In this document: positions 40,701 to 53,900 of the stretch, piece after piece
Layout of the letters: every line of letters starts with the position of its first letter
Position numbering within the stretch: the stretch's first letter is position 1
NCBI RefSeq assembly: GCF_016808095.1
Contig: NC_068971.1
Coordinates: forward strand, 28,231,631-28,295,630
DNA: 64,000 bases
Origin: Vigna angularis
Taxonomy: Eukaryota; Streptophyta; Magnoliopsida; Fabales; Fabaceae
Direction: 5' to 3'
Notes under the pieces: model-generated
Database searches by the model: none
Told to the model about the DNA's origin: nothing
What the model saw: only the letters and a program-made list of their open reading frames with translations
Program-made: the position numbers and the translations under genes

Positions 40701-41939
40701 AACCAGGAAACAAGAAATCCAGAAACCAAGGATAAAGTCAACACAGTAGCAGAGAATTTAGGCCACAAGGATGTAACAGAAATCAAGGCAGAGGAAGGAA
40801 CATATGCCCAACAATCTACTGAAGTGGAGATGCCAAAGTCAGAGAGAGATGGTAATTAGGTTTTGAAATTTTAGAATCAAATATGACTCAAACTTAATCC
40901 CAAAACATTAGAATCTGTTTAATTAGCTGTATTATTTCTGTCATGATTTGTGTTTTATTGTTTCCTTATTTAGCATATTATAATTACAGAATATGATGGG
41001 AATATCCCTAAATCATAGGGATCTGGTTGTCTAAGAGCTATTATTATACTTCCTAAAATAGCTTTGTATATATAGATTGTATTCTCGGCATAATAAGATG
41101 AATCATTCTACCCTAAATTATAACACAAAAACAAAAACAACGGATATATTAATGCCAGGAAAAAAATGCGGCTCAAAGTCAGAAAAATTATTTAATCCAT
41201 GTAAAAGATTAAAATATTATGTTATTTAGATTTCTTTTATGATATTTTGAGGTGCTGCATATGATTGATGTTATTTGTGATGCCTAAATACTCTCATTTC
41301 TATTAAAAAAATGTTATTTAGTTGACACAAACGATATTACTCACTACTATGTGTTTGATGACACACATGGATTCTTTTGGCTTGTAAGGGAGCATTGTGG
41401 CACTGCAACTACTTTAATTTTCAAGAGAGCGCATAAATCTATTAAAACAGTATGATATGCAGCCTTTTTTATAAATGAATGCTTTAATTAACTCAATTTA
41501 ATAAAATCAGGTATGCCAATAGATGAAGCTCAACAACCAATAGCGAATGCAGTATCAGTCAGGTCCAAAGCACTTGAAGAAAGTAGCCAAGAGATACCGC
41601 CAAAAGCATATGTTAAATCTAACAAAGAGGTGAAAACACCAGAATCTGTTACTAATGAAGTAGTAGAAATAAGCACCACTAACTATACTGAGAAACAAGA
41701 TGTCCCAAAGGCTCATGTCGGAGAGGGAGAAAGGATTGGGGATAAATTCAATCAAGAAAAAGAAGAAGGAATTGAAGCAACAAACACGCAGTTACTGGAG
41801 GAAGAAGTTCAGATAAGATCATCCACTCTTGTATCAGTTCAAGGTGATACTAATCAAATACCACAGCAAGAAACACTACACGTTAATGAATCAGAAGTGA
41901 TTGAAAATGCCATTGTTGTTCAGGTTAGGAATTAGTGAA

Positions 41940-41976
<37 letters not shown>

Positions 41977-44900
41977 TCTGTTGTGAACAAACAAAAATCA
42001 TTTCTTTTCCTTGCCTGTTGTACAAAATTTATACTTTTACGTATTCAAACAGGAATGGGAAGTATCTGAAACACAGGACAATGCCGGCACAATAATAGAG
42101 AATTTAGACAAGGATGCAAGTGAAATCAGAGGAAAGGATGGAACAGAAGCCAAACAGTTCACTGATTTGGAGATGTCAAAGTCAGAAACCGAAGGTAACT
42201 AAGATTTGAAATTTTATAATCGAAATTGACTCAAAAACCAAAACCAAGAAGGAACACAACAGCATATATTAGTGGCAGGAAGAAATTAGCATCATTAGAT
42301 GACATCAACAGTTCTATTCACTATGATACGTGGATGACAACATAAACCTTGTATTCTTTTGTGCCGCTATGGGAATGTTTGTGGCCCTGGGTCTACTTAA
42401 ATTTTACAAGGCTTTATAATGCTCATATAAAATAGAAAGATATGTTGTGTAAATTATAGCAACCAATAGCCAATGCTGTATCAGTCAAAACTGAAATTGA
42501 TAAGACTAGTCAACAAGTGATACAGCCAAAAGCAAATGATACAGAGAAATTTAACAAAGAGGTGCTAATGTCACAATATTTTACTAAGGAAACTGCAGAA
42601 ATAAAACCACTAATTAGACTAGGGAACAAGAGGTTCCAACATCTCTTTCCAGGGACAAAGGTGTTGAAAGAGAGAAAAGTAGATCGAAGAGATGAGAAAC
42701 TGTGTGTGGAATTCATAAGAGTCAATTCAATATAAGTAAATTGTAATACATGATATGATATGCCTGTAAATATATTCTAATAAATCTGATTCTAAAAATA
42801 TATTCCTATAATTATAAAGATTCTTAATAAATGATGAAATAAATCAAACTATAAAAGAAGAATAAATCTAAAGAGATTATCTAAGATACAGGTAATATTC
42901 TAAAAGATAATATCTTCAGATGTTTCTTATATTTCTAACAGAAGAGATTCAAGACAACAGAAAATTCAATCAAAGGGAAGAAGAAATAAAGATTGACGAA
43001 GTAACAGGAATGCAAACACCACAGGAAGAAGTCCACACATGATAAGAGTCAATTCAATATAAGTTAATTGTAATACATGATATGATATGCCTGTAAATAT
43101 ATTCTAATAAATCTGATTCTAAAAATATATTCCTATAATTATAAAGATTCTTAATAAATGATGAAATAAATCAAACTATAAAAGAAGAATAAATCTAAAG
43201 AGATTATCTAAGATACAGGTAATATTCTAAAAGATAATATCTTCAGATGTTTCTTATATTTCTAACAGAAGAGATTCAAGACAACAGAAAATTCAATCAA
43301 AGGGAAGAAGAAATAAAGATTGACGAAGTAACAGGAATGCAAACACCACAGGAAGAAGTCCACACAACATCACCCACTCCTACCTTTGTCAAAAGTCATA
43401 CTGATATAACTCAGGAGCAACAAGCATTCCATTTTAAAGAATCAAATGTGATTGCTACCGCCAAACAAAGCTGCATACCAGAATTTGCACATGACAGAAA
43501 TCCCACTGCTGTTCAGGTTAGGCATTCGTGAAGTAAACAGTAAAAATTTACAAACGTACTGCTGTGAAAAAAAGCAAATTCATTTTTGCAATCTATTACA
43601 CAAATCTTTTACTTATATTGAATGAATTCAATTAGGAAATTGAAGTATTTGAAATCAAGCACAATGTCAACAGAGTAATGGAGAATTTGGACAAGGAAGA
43701 AACTGAAATCATAGAAAATGAAAAAACAGACACCACGCAACTGAATGAGGAGAGTGATCAACAAGACAAACAACTAGAAGCAGATATTACAGACAAATCT
43801 AACACAAAGGTGCAAACTCCAGGATATCTAACTGACGAAAATGTAGAAATAAACATCACTGATTATGCTGAGGAAAAGAACCAAAATCCAACACATCATG
43901 CCAAAGAGAAAGAAGGGATTGAGGATATATTCAAACAAGAGGAAAAAGAAAAATTAATTGAACAAACAACAAATACACAATCAGAGGAGGAAGAAGTCCA
44001 GACACATGCTCCTGCCTTTGTCATAGGTGATACTAATCAAACTCCACATCAAGAAACAATGCATGCTGATGAATCAAAAGTGATGGATAATGCAAAGCAG
44101 AGCTGCATACCAGAAATTGAACTCGATGGAAAGCCCATTGTTTTTCAGGTTAGGCATTATTGAAGTAGACAAGTAAAAATTTCCTATACATTTCCTTGCT
44201 GTCAACAAACAAAAATTGTTTACTTTTATAACCTGTTAGAAATGTTTTTACTTATATTGTATAATTTCAACCAGGAAACTGAAGTATCAGAGAATGTCAA
44301 AAGCGTAATCGAGAATTTGGACAAGGAGGAAACTGAAATCAGAGAAAATGAAAAAACAGACACCACACAACTGAATGAGGAGAGTGGTGAACAAGACAAA
44401 CAGCTAGAAGCAGATATTACAGACAAATCTAACAAAAAGGTGCAAACTCCAGAATATGTTACTGATGAAAATGTAGAAATAAACATCACTGATTATGCTG
44501 AGGAAAAGAACCAAAATCCAACAGATCATGCCAAAGAGAAAGAAGGGATTGAGGATATATTCAAACAAGAGGAAAAAGAAAAATTAATTGAACAAACAAC
44601 AAATACACAATCAGAGGAGGAAGAAGTCCAGACACATGGTCCTGCCTTTGTCATAGGTGATACTAATCAAATTCCACATCAAGAAACAATGCATGCTGAT
44701 GAATCAAAAGTGATGGATAATGCAAAGCAGAGCTACATACCAGAAATTGAACTCGATGGAAAGCCCATTGTTTTTCAGGTTAGGCATTATTGAAGTAGAC
44801 AAGTAAAAATTTCCTATACATTTCCTTGCTGTGAACAAACAAAAATTGTTTACTTTTATAACCTGTTAGAAATGTTTTTACTTATATTGTATAATTTCAA

Positions 44901-47900
44901 CCAGGAAACTGAAGTATCAGAGAATGTCAAAAGCGTAATCGAGAATTTGGACAAGGAGGAAACTGAAATCAGAGAAAATGAAAAAACAGACACCACACAA
45001 CTGAATGAGGAGAGTGGTGAACAAGACAAACAGCTAGAAGCAGATATTACAGACAAATCTAACAAAAAGGTGCAAACTCCAGAATATGTTACTGATGAAA
45101 ATGTAGAAATAAACATCACTGATTATGCTGAGGAAAAGAACCAAAATCCAACAGATCATGCCAAAGAGAAAGAAGGGATTGAGGATATATTCAAACAAGA
45201 GGAAAAAGAAAAATTAATTGAACAAACAACAAATACACAATCAGAGGAGGAAGAAGTCCAGACACATGGTCCTGCCTTTGTCATAGGTGATACTAATCAA
45301 ATTCCACATCAAGAAACAATGCATGGTGATGAATCAAAAGTGATCGATAATGCAAAGCAGAGCTACATACCAGAAATTGAACTCGATGGAAAGCCCATTG
45401 TTTTTCAGGTTAGGCATTATTGAAGTAGACAAGTAAAAATTTACTATACACTACCTTGCTGTAAACAAAAAAAAGTTGTTTACTTTTATAACCTGTTAGA
45501 AATTCTTTTACTTATATTGTATAAATTCAACCAGGAAACTGAAGTATCAGAGAATGTCAAAAGCGTAATCGAGAATTTGGACAAGGAAGAAACTGAAATC
45601 AGAGAAAATGAAAAAACAGACACCACACAACTGAATGAGGAGAGTGGTGAACAAGACAAACAGCTAGAAGCAGATATTACAGACAAATCTAACGAAAAGG
45701 TGCAAACTCCAGAATATGTTACTGATGAAAATGTAGAAATAAACATCACTGATTATGCTGAGGAAAAGAACCAAAATCCAACAGATCATGCCAAAGAGAA
45801 AGAAGGGATTGAGGATATATTCAAACAAGAGGAAAAAGAAAAATTAATTGAACAAACAACAAATACACAATCAGAGGAGGAAGAAGTCCAGACACATGGT
45901 CCTGCCTTTGTCATAGGTGATACTAATCAAATACCACATCAAGAAACAATGCATAATGATGAATCAAAAGTAATCGATAATGCAAAGCAGAGCTACATAA
46001 CTGAAATTCAACTGGATGGAAAGGCCATTGTTTTTCAGGTTAGGCATTATTGAAGTAGACAAGTAAAAATTTACTATACATTTCCTTGCTGTGAACAAAC
46101 AAAAATTGTTTACTTTTATAACCTGTTAGAAAATTTTTTACTTATATTGTATAAATTCAACCAGGAAACTGAAGTATCAGAGAATGTCAAAAGCGTAATC
46201 GAGAATTTGGACAAGGAAGAAACTGAAATCAAAGAAAATGAAAAAACAGACACCACACAACTGAATGAGGAGAGTGGTGAACAAGACAAACAGCTAGAAG
46301 CAGATATTACAGACAAATCTAACGAAAAGGAGCAAACTCCAGAATATGTTACTGATGAAAATGTAGAAATAAACATCACTTATTATGCTGAGGAAAAGAA
46401 CCAAAATCCAACACATCATGCCAAAGAGAAAGAAGGGATTGAGGATATATTCAAACAAGCGGAAAAAGAAAAATTAATTGAACAAACAACAAATACACAA
46501 TCAGAGGAGGAAGAAGTCCAGACACATGGTCCTGCCTTTGTCATAGATGATACTAATCAAATTCCACATCAAGAAACAATGCATAATGATGAATCAAAAG
46601 TGATGGATAATGCAAAGCAGAGCTACATACCAGAAATTCAACTGGATGGAAAGGCCATTGTTTTTCAGGTTAGGCATTATTGAAGTAGACAAGTAAAAAT
46701 TTACTATACATTTCCTTGCTGTGAACAAACAAAAATTGTTTACTTTTATAACCTGTTAGAAATTTTTTTACTTATATTGTATAAATTCAACCAGGAAACT
46801 GAAGTATCAGAGAATGTCAAAAGCGTAATCGAGAATTTGGCCAAGGAAGAAACTGAAATCAGAGAAAATGAAAAAACAGACACCACACAACTGAATGAGG
46901 AGAGTGGTGAACAAGACAAACAGCTAGAAGCAGATATTACAGACAAATCTAACAAAAAGGTGCAAACTCCAGAATATGTTACTGATGAAAATGTAGAAAT
47001 AAACATCACTGATTATGCTGAGGAAAAGAACCAAAATCCAACCGATCATGCCAAAGAGAAAGAAGGGATTGAGGATATATTCAAACAAGAGGAAAAAGAA
47101 AAATTAGTTGAACAAACAACAAATACACAATCAGAGGAGGAAGAAGTCCAGACACATGGTCCTGCCTTTGTCATAGGTGATACTAATCAAATTCCACATC
47201 AAGAAACAATGCATGGTGATGAATCAAAAGTGATCGATAATACAAAGCAGATCTCCATACCAGAAATTGAACTGGATGGAAAGGCCAGTGTTTTTCAGGT
47301 TAGGCATTATTGAAGTAGACAAGTAAAAATTTACTATACATTTCCTTGCTGTGAACAAACAAAAATTGTTTACTTTTATAACCTGTTAGAAATTTTTTTA
47401 CTTATATTGTATAAATTCAACCAGGAAACTGAAGTATCAGAGAATGTCAACAGAGTAATTGAGAATTTGGACAAGGAAGAAACTGAAATCAGAGAAAATG
47501 AAAAAACAGACACCACACAACTGAATGATGAGAGTGGTGAACAAGACAAACAGCTAGAAGCAGATATTACAGACAAATCTAACAAAAAGGTGCAAACTCC
47601 AGAATATGTTACTGACGAAAATGTAGAAATAAATATCACTGATTATGCTGAGGAAAAGAACCAAAATCCAACACATCATGCCAAAGAAAAAGAAGGGATT
47701 GAGGATATATTCAAACAAGCGGAAAAAGAAAAATTAATTGAAGAAACAACAAATACACAATCAGAGGAGGAAGAAGTCCAGACACATGGTCCTGCCTCTG
47801 TCATAGGTGATACTAATCAAATTCCATATCTAGAAACAATGCATGCTGATGAATCAAAAGTGATGGATAATGCAAAGCAGAGCTACATACCAGAAATTGA

Positions 47901-50900
47901 ACTGGATGGAAAGGCCGTTGTTTTTCAGGTTAGGCATTATTGAAGTAGACAAGTAAAAATTTACTATACATTTCCTTGCTCTGAACAAACAAAAATTGTT
48001 TATTTTTATAACCTGTTAGAAATTTTTTTACTTATATTGTATAAATTCAACCAGGAAACTGAAGTATCAGAGAGCTTGTACAAAAAGGATGCAACTGAAA
48101 TCAGAGTAAAGAAAGAAATAGATGCCAAAAAGTTGACTGATTCAGAGATGCCAAAGCCAAAAATTGAAGGTAATAACTTTTTGAATTTTAGAAATGACTT
48201 GGATTGAAAATTCTAACCCAAGCAGCAAACAGAAAGTGTATATTCATGCCAGGAAAATAAAAATAAGCACGGGATATTTGATTGAAACATTATTCAAACC
48301 ACCTAAAATGATGAAAGGAAAAAAAAAAGCTAGTGTCATTCGATGGGAGATTACTTTACTGAATACTATATGTTGATGATAACCGACATAGTAATTATTT
48401 CACCGAATAAGGGAGCTTTTTTGGAATTCTGACTATATTAGTTTTCAAGAGAACTTTGATACGTACTTAAATAGTAAGATATGCAGTATTTGTGTAAATG
48501 ATTGCTTTCAATATCTCAATATTATAAAATAATGTGTGCCAGAAGATGGAGCTCTGAAACCAATAGCCAATGCGGAACTGGTCAGAACTGAAGCAGTTGA
48601 GGAGAGTGGTAAACAAGAGACACAGCAAAAAAAAGATATTACTGAGGAGACTGCAGATGAATCTAACAAGGAGGTGCTAATTAAGAAATTTGCTATTACT
48701 GAGAAGACTGCAGAAATAAACACCAATAATTGTACTAAGGAACATGACACAGTTGAAACATCTCCTGCCAAGGAACAAGAAGGAACTGGGGATGGTGCAA
48801 AATTACATGAAGAAAAAGCAAACGGGATTGAAGAAAAAACCAAAACTCAGAACCCAGAGGAAGAATTCCAGACAAGTTCTCCCACTCCTGCCTTTGTCCA
48901 AGGTGATAGTGGTCAAACTTTGCAGCAAGAAACAGTGAAAATTGATGAATCAGAAGTTCTTGATAATGACAAGCACAGATCCATACCTGAAATCGAACTT
49001 GATGGAAAGTCCACTGTTGTTCAGGTAAGCCATGACTGAAGTAAAAGAGCAGAAATTTACATGTATGTCAAGCTTCATCTGAACAAACAAATATTATACT
49101 TATATTACGGTGCATATATTCCTCCAGGAAACTAACAATCCAGAAATCAAGGACAACATCAGTACCGGAGCAGAGGATTTAGACAACAAAGATGCAATTG
49201 AAGTTCAGGCAGAGGAAGGAGCATATGTCAAACAATTGACTAATGTGGAGATACCAAATTCAGAGATCAAAGGTAATTAAGTGTTCAAGTTTTAGAAGCA
49301 AACATGACTCAAAACCATAAATGAAAAAATAACAAAGGTTATATTCATGCTAGGAAAATAAACTTAAAATCATGACTTTAAATGACAGAAAAAAAATTAT
49401 TGAATTCACATGCACAAACAATTTTAGTTGCTACACTACTATATGAGGATCATAACAGAACTAACAACTCTTCATGCAAATACAAGAGAACATATACTTG
49501 TCTTAAAAGAGTAAGAAAAGCAGGCTTTATGTAAATGATTGATTTCCATAACACGTGTATAATAACAGGTGTGCCAAAAGATGAAGCTCTGCAACTAATA
49601 GCAAACATAGTATTAAAAGTAACCGAAGCAATTGATGAGGGTAGTCAACAAGTGATACAACCACAAGCAGATGTTACACAGAAATCTAACAAAGATGTGA
49701 AAACACCAGAATATGTCACCACAGAAACTATAGAAATTGATTTTATGTTTTAACAGCAAAGTATTTCATAGCACAATATTAATGGGTTTCATTTTACAAC
49801 ACTGCACCATTTATTTAATTTTTCAAAAATAAAGTTCCCTGCACTGTTGAAAAACCCTTGCTGCTACAACATTTTATGCTCTGACATTTTATTTTTTTTC
49901 TATTTGTAGTGAAAATTTTTATCTCATTATGTCCAGAAATGCATCAAATTCAGTACAAGTTAATCTAAGTATCTTTCTCAGTTAAAAGTAGAAGTAAAAA
50001 TGTTTTGAGAAGTGGAGACATATCTAGATTTAAGCACCATCTATGAACTAATATTTTTTTTTATGTAAAGTAAACTCTTATGAGTTTACGAGTCAACTTT
50101 ACTGGACTCTCACGAGTTTACGTAAACTCTCGTGTTTGACAACCTTGCTACGAGCTTCCTCCAGGTCTGTTCACCCCTATCTTCCTCCAGCTCTTCTTCT
50201 GAACCCTCCTTCTATCCTTTCATGACAGATTTCTCACTTCTTTCTAAGCCCTTTATGTGGATCTTGATTTCTTGCAGCATTTCTCTCATTTCTTGCATAT
50301 TTCTTCTCCATTCTGCTAGCTCCCTTCTCTATTAGATGGCCCACCTCTTCACAGAATTCATCCTTCCCTCCAGGGCATTTATTCTTCCATCCATCCTTCC
50401 CTCCAAAGATCTGACACTCCTCTCCTAAGGATATCTGGCAGGTCGGACCAATTGATAGGTTTCTGGGTATGAAACATATCTAAAACAATCACTCACAATC
50501 AAGAACTCAAATGGTAAAAAGAATGGGTTTCTATGTTGACTATTCAAACCATGTACACAAATGGCAAAACCCAGGGAGCCTAATCCCTCTCCACAGGACA
50601 AATGTTCCTGTCTTTACAAAAGAATACTCAAAAGTTGTTTCCTCTACCAGACCCCCCTTGCCTTCTTATATAGTCAACCCACTTCTAACTACCCAACAAC
50701 AATTAATTCCTAAACTGTTTTCTCTCTCCTACACACCTATTACCCATTATAACCTATTATATTATATCCTATCATAAATAATACCAACAAGATGTGAGGA
50801 GGCCCTAGAGCCATTGGCCATGGTAACAAAAGGTAAATAACCCAAAGTAGTCAAAGAAGAGAAAAACAATTTATTACTAGTAATGCGATCTATGGCACCT

Positions 50901-53900
50901 GAGACAACAACTCTAGGACTAAGAGAGTTGGAATGAGTGAGGCTAGCAAATGATGTACCTGTGTGTACAACAAAATTCATGGAACCAAGAGTTACGAAGA
51001 TCCTCATATCATTTGAGAAATTCATTGAAAATAGCATCCTATTCTGAAGGATCAGATAATGGCAAGGGAGCAACTAGGGCAACCATAGAAGATTGAGAAG
51101 GATGACCATGTAATGCATAACATGGTCAATTCCGTGACCAAGCTTGTGAGAATGGGTGGAAAAAGAAAACTAAAAACAATGCTGGAAATAACAAAGTTTT
51201 CAGAAAAATAAAAAATAAAAATTTAGCACCAGCGAACAGTGGGTTTACCAGGGAGGCAAGATTAACCCTAGCACTACATACCATTTTGAAATAAAAGTGA
51301 AAGAGACATAGGTTGAATCCCTAATGTTTATGAAGCATGTAGGGTTGCAGATCAATATAAATAGGAAAATACAAAGAAATGAATCTAAGCCCTTTATATC
51401 TTTAATAACAGAAATATAATAAACTGAATGGGAAATATCTAACAAATATATTCATAGAGAAAATAAAAACAAAAAAACATAACTTTATATGCATAAATAT
51501 TATTTAATGTACAAAAATTGGAAAAGTGTCTTTAGATGATAGAAGATGTTTTAGTCAATGTGCATGACACAATGTATATAGTAATTCTTTGGCCAAACAC
51601 GAGGTCTTTTTTATGGCACTGTGATTATGGAATCTTTTTGTGGCACCTAAGACTATTTTAGTTTCCGTAAGAGTTTATGCATTCATTTCAATGGTTAGAT
51701 TCAAGTTAAATATTGCTTTCAATATCTCATTTTTGCAGACACAGAGGTGCCAGAGGATGAAGTTCCTCAACCAATAGAAGTGGCAGCAGCAATTGAAACA
51801 GTTGACGACATTAATCAAAAAGAGATAAAGATCGAAGAAGACATTACAGAGAAAAAATCTAACAAAGATGAACAATCATCACAATATGTTGCTACGGACA
51901 CTACAGAAATAAAGACCAATAGCTATACTGATGAACATGACAAGGTTCAAACATCTCATGCTGAAGTAAACCAAGGGACTGAGGGTGATGAAAATTTTGG
52001 TCAAGTGGAAGAAGCTAAAGGTAATGAAGAAACGAACAAAGTGCAATTACCTGAGGAAGAAGTCCAGATAAGATCACCCACTCCTGCCTTTGTTCAAGGC
52101 GACACTGATCAAATCTCTCAGCAAGAATTACTGCTAGTTGATGAGCCAGAAGTTATTGATTATGTTGAGCAGAGCTGCATACCAGAAATTGAACTTGACA
52201 GAAAGTCCACTGTCGTTCAGGTTAGGCCTCACTGGTGTCTGTAAAAATTTACAAACGCAAGATCTCCTTTGGACAAACTAAAAATCATTCATTTTCCTAA
52301 CTTGTTATACAATTTTTATATTATAAATTCAACCAGGAAACTGAAAAACCTGAGACCAAGAACAATGTCAGCATTGTAACAGAGAATTTAGGCACCAATG
52401 ATGCAAGTGAAATCATAGCAAAGGAAGAAACAGATGCTGAAAAATTGGCTGATGTAAAGATCGTAAAGTCAGAAATCAAAGGTAACTTAGTTTTGAAATT
52501 TTATAATTGATTGACTCAAAAATAAGAACCAGAAGACAAACTCCAATAGTATATTTGTACAACGAAAATAAAAACCAACACAACTTTGCATGCACAAAAT
52601 ATTATTTAATGTGCATAAATATTTAAAAGCAAGTGTCCTTAGATGACACTAGCAGTTTTGCTCACTACTATATGCGGATGATAACATGTATATAGTAATT
52701 CTTTGGCCCAATATGGGAGCCTTTCGAGGCACTGGGACTCTATTAGTTGTCTAGAGAATATAAACATGACTTACACATTCTTAGAATATGAATTAAGCTA
52801 AACTCAAGCCTCCAAAATGGACCGCTAAAATGAACTTTGCACTTATTTATATAGTTAGTATAATGAGCATATGCCAAGGACTAGACATCTTGACTTAGAA
52901 TTAGATATTTTTGGGTGATTCGATAGCATGTGATACAATAGGTTCAACAACTCTTGCTAAGATAGGTTTTGATACTATATTAGGAATTGGATTTTAAGCC
53001 TAACTCAACCTTACAATACAAGTTAATAAACTGAGGTTTGCATCCTTTTTACGATATAATTTGATCATGTAACTAGTCAATGTAGGATCTCCAATGTTCA
53101 GTAACATATGCAATCTTTGTGTACATGATTACTCTCAATAACTCAGTTTCATAACATTCAGGTGTGCCAAAAGATGAAACTCTGAAACCAACAGCCAATG
53201 CAGTTTTGCTTAGAACTGAAGCAGTTGAGAAGAATAGTCAACAAGACAAACAGCAAGAAGCAGAGGTTTCAGACAAATCTATCAAAGAGGTGCAAAGCCA
53301 AGAATATATTACAGAGGGAAGTGCAGAAATAAACATCAATAATGAGGCTGAGGAAAAGGACAAAAATTCAACATCTAATGCAGAAAAAAAAGAAGGGACA
53401 TCTCATGCAGAAGAAAAAGAAGGGATTGAGGATATATTCAACCAAAAGGAAAAGGAAAAAGAAATTGAAGAAGCAACAAAAACACACTCAGTGGAGGAGG
53501 AAGAAATCCAGAGAAGATCACCCCCTCCTGGCTTTGTCCAAGGTGATACTAACCAAATTCTGCACCAAGAAACATTGCATATTAATGAATCAGAAGTGAT
53601 TCATAATGCCAAGCTGAGCTACATCCCAGAAATTGAACTTCATGAAAAGGCCATTGTTGTCCAGGTTAGGCATTAGTGAGTAAACAAATAAAAATTTACA
53701 TATATATTTGCTTGCTGTGAACAAACAAAAATCATTTACTATTGCAACCTCTTATGCAAATTTTATACTTATACTTGTATATATTCACCAGAAAAGTGAA
53801 AAAGTAGAAACCAAGGACAATTTTGACAGAGTAAGAGAGAATTTAAACAAGGATGAAAGTGAAAACAGAGCAGAGGAAGGAATAGATGTCAACCAATTGA

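Larger units (their letters stand above)
43636..48054 (+). repeat. Tandem array of seven fused B-A exons, 630-bp period
   Basis: Exons start at 43,636, 44,275, 44,905, 45,535, 46,165, 46,795 and 47,425. From the second copy on, the period is exactly 630 bp (504-nt exon plus 126-nt intron). Copies are nearly identical in exon and intron. Each exon is a B exon start ([20 protein letters not shown]) fused without an intron to the interior of an A exon ([15 protein letters not shown] onward). Phase is 0 in and 0 out, so any number of copies keeps the frame. The array encodes residues 1,329-2,507. Confidence 0.95.

Noticed and set aside
42953..43041. First copy of the [11 protein letters not shown] exon start as a real exon
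   Set aside because: It ends at a TGA at the duplication border and has no donor; only the second copy at 43,269 continues.
44226..47639. Six 87-codon open frames on the minus strand, spaced 630 bp apart ([14 protein letters not shown] type)
   Set aside because: They are the reverse shadow of the fused H exons; their regular spacing comes from the array and they have no independent coding signal.
43636..48054. CRISPR-like regular repeats
   Set aside because: The 630-bp period, open reading frames and GT-AG borders identify an exon array in a plant gene.
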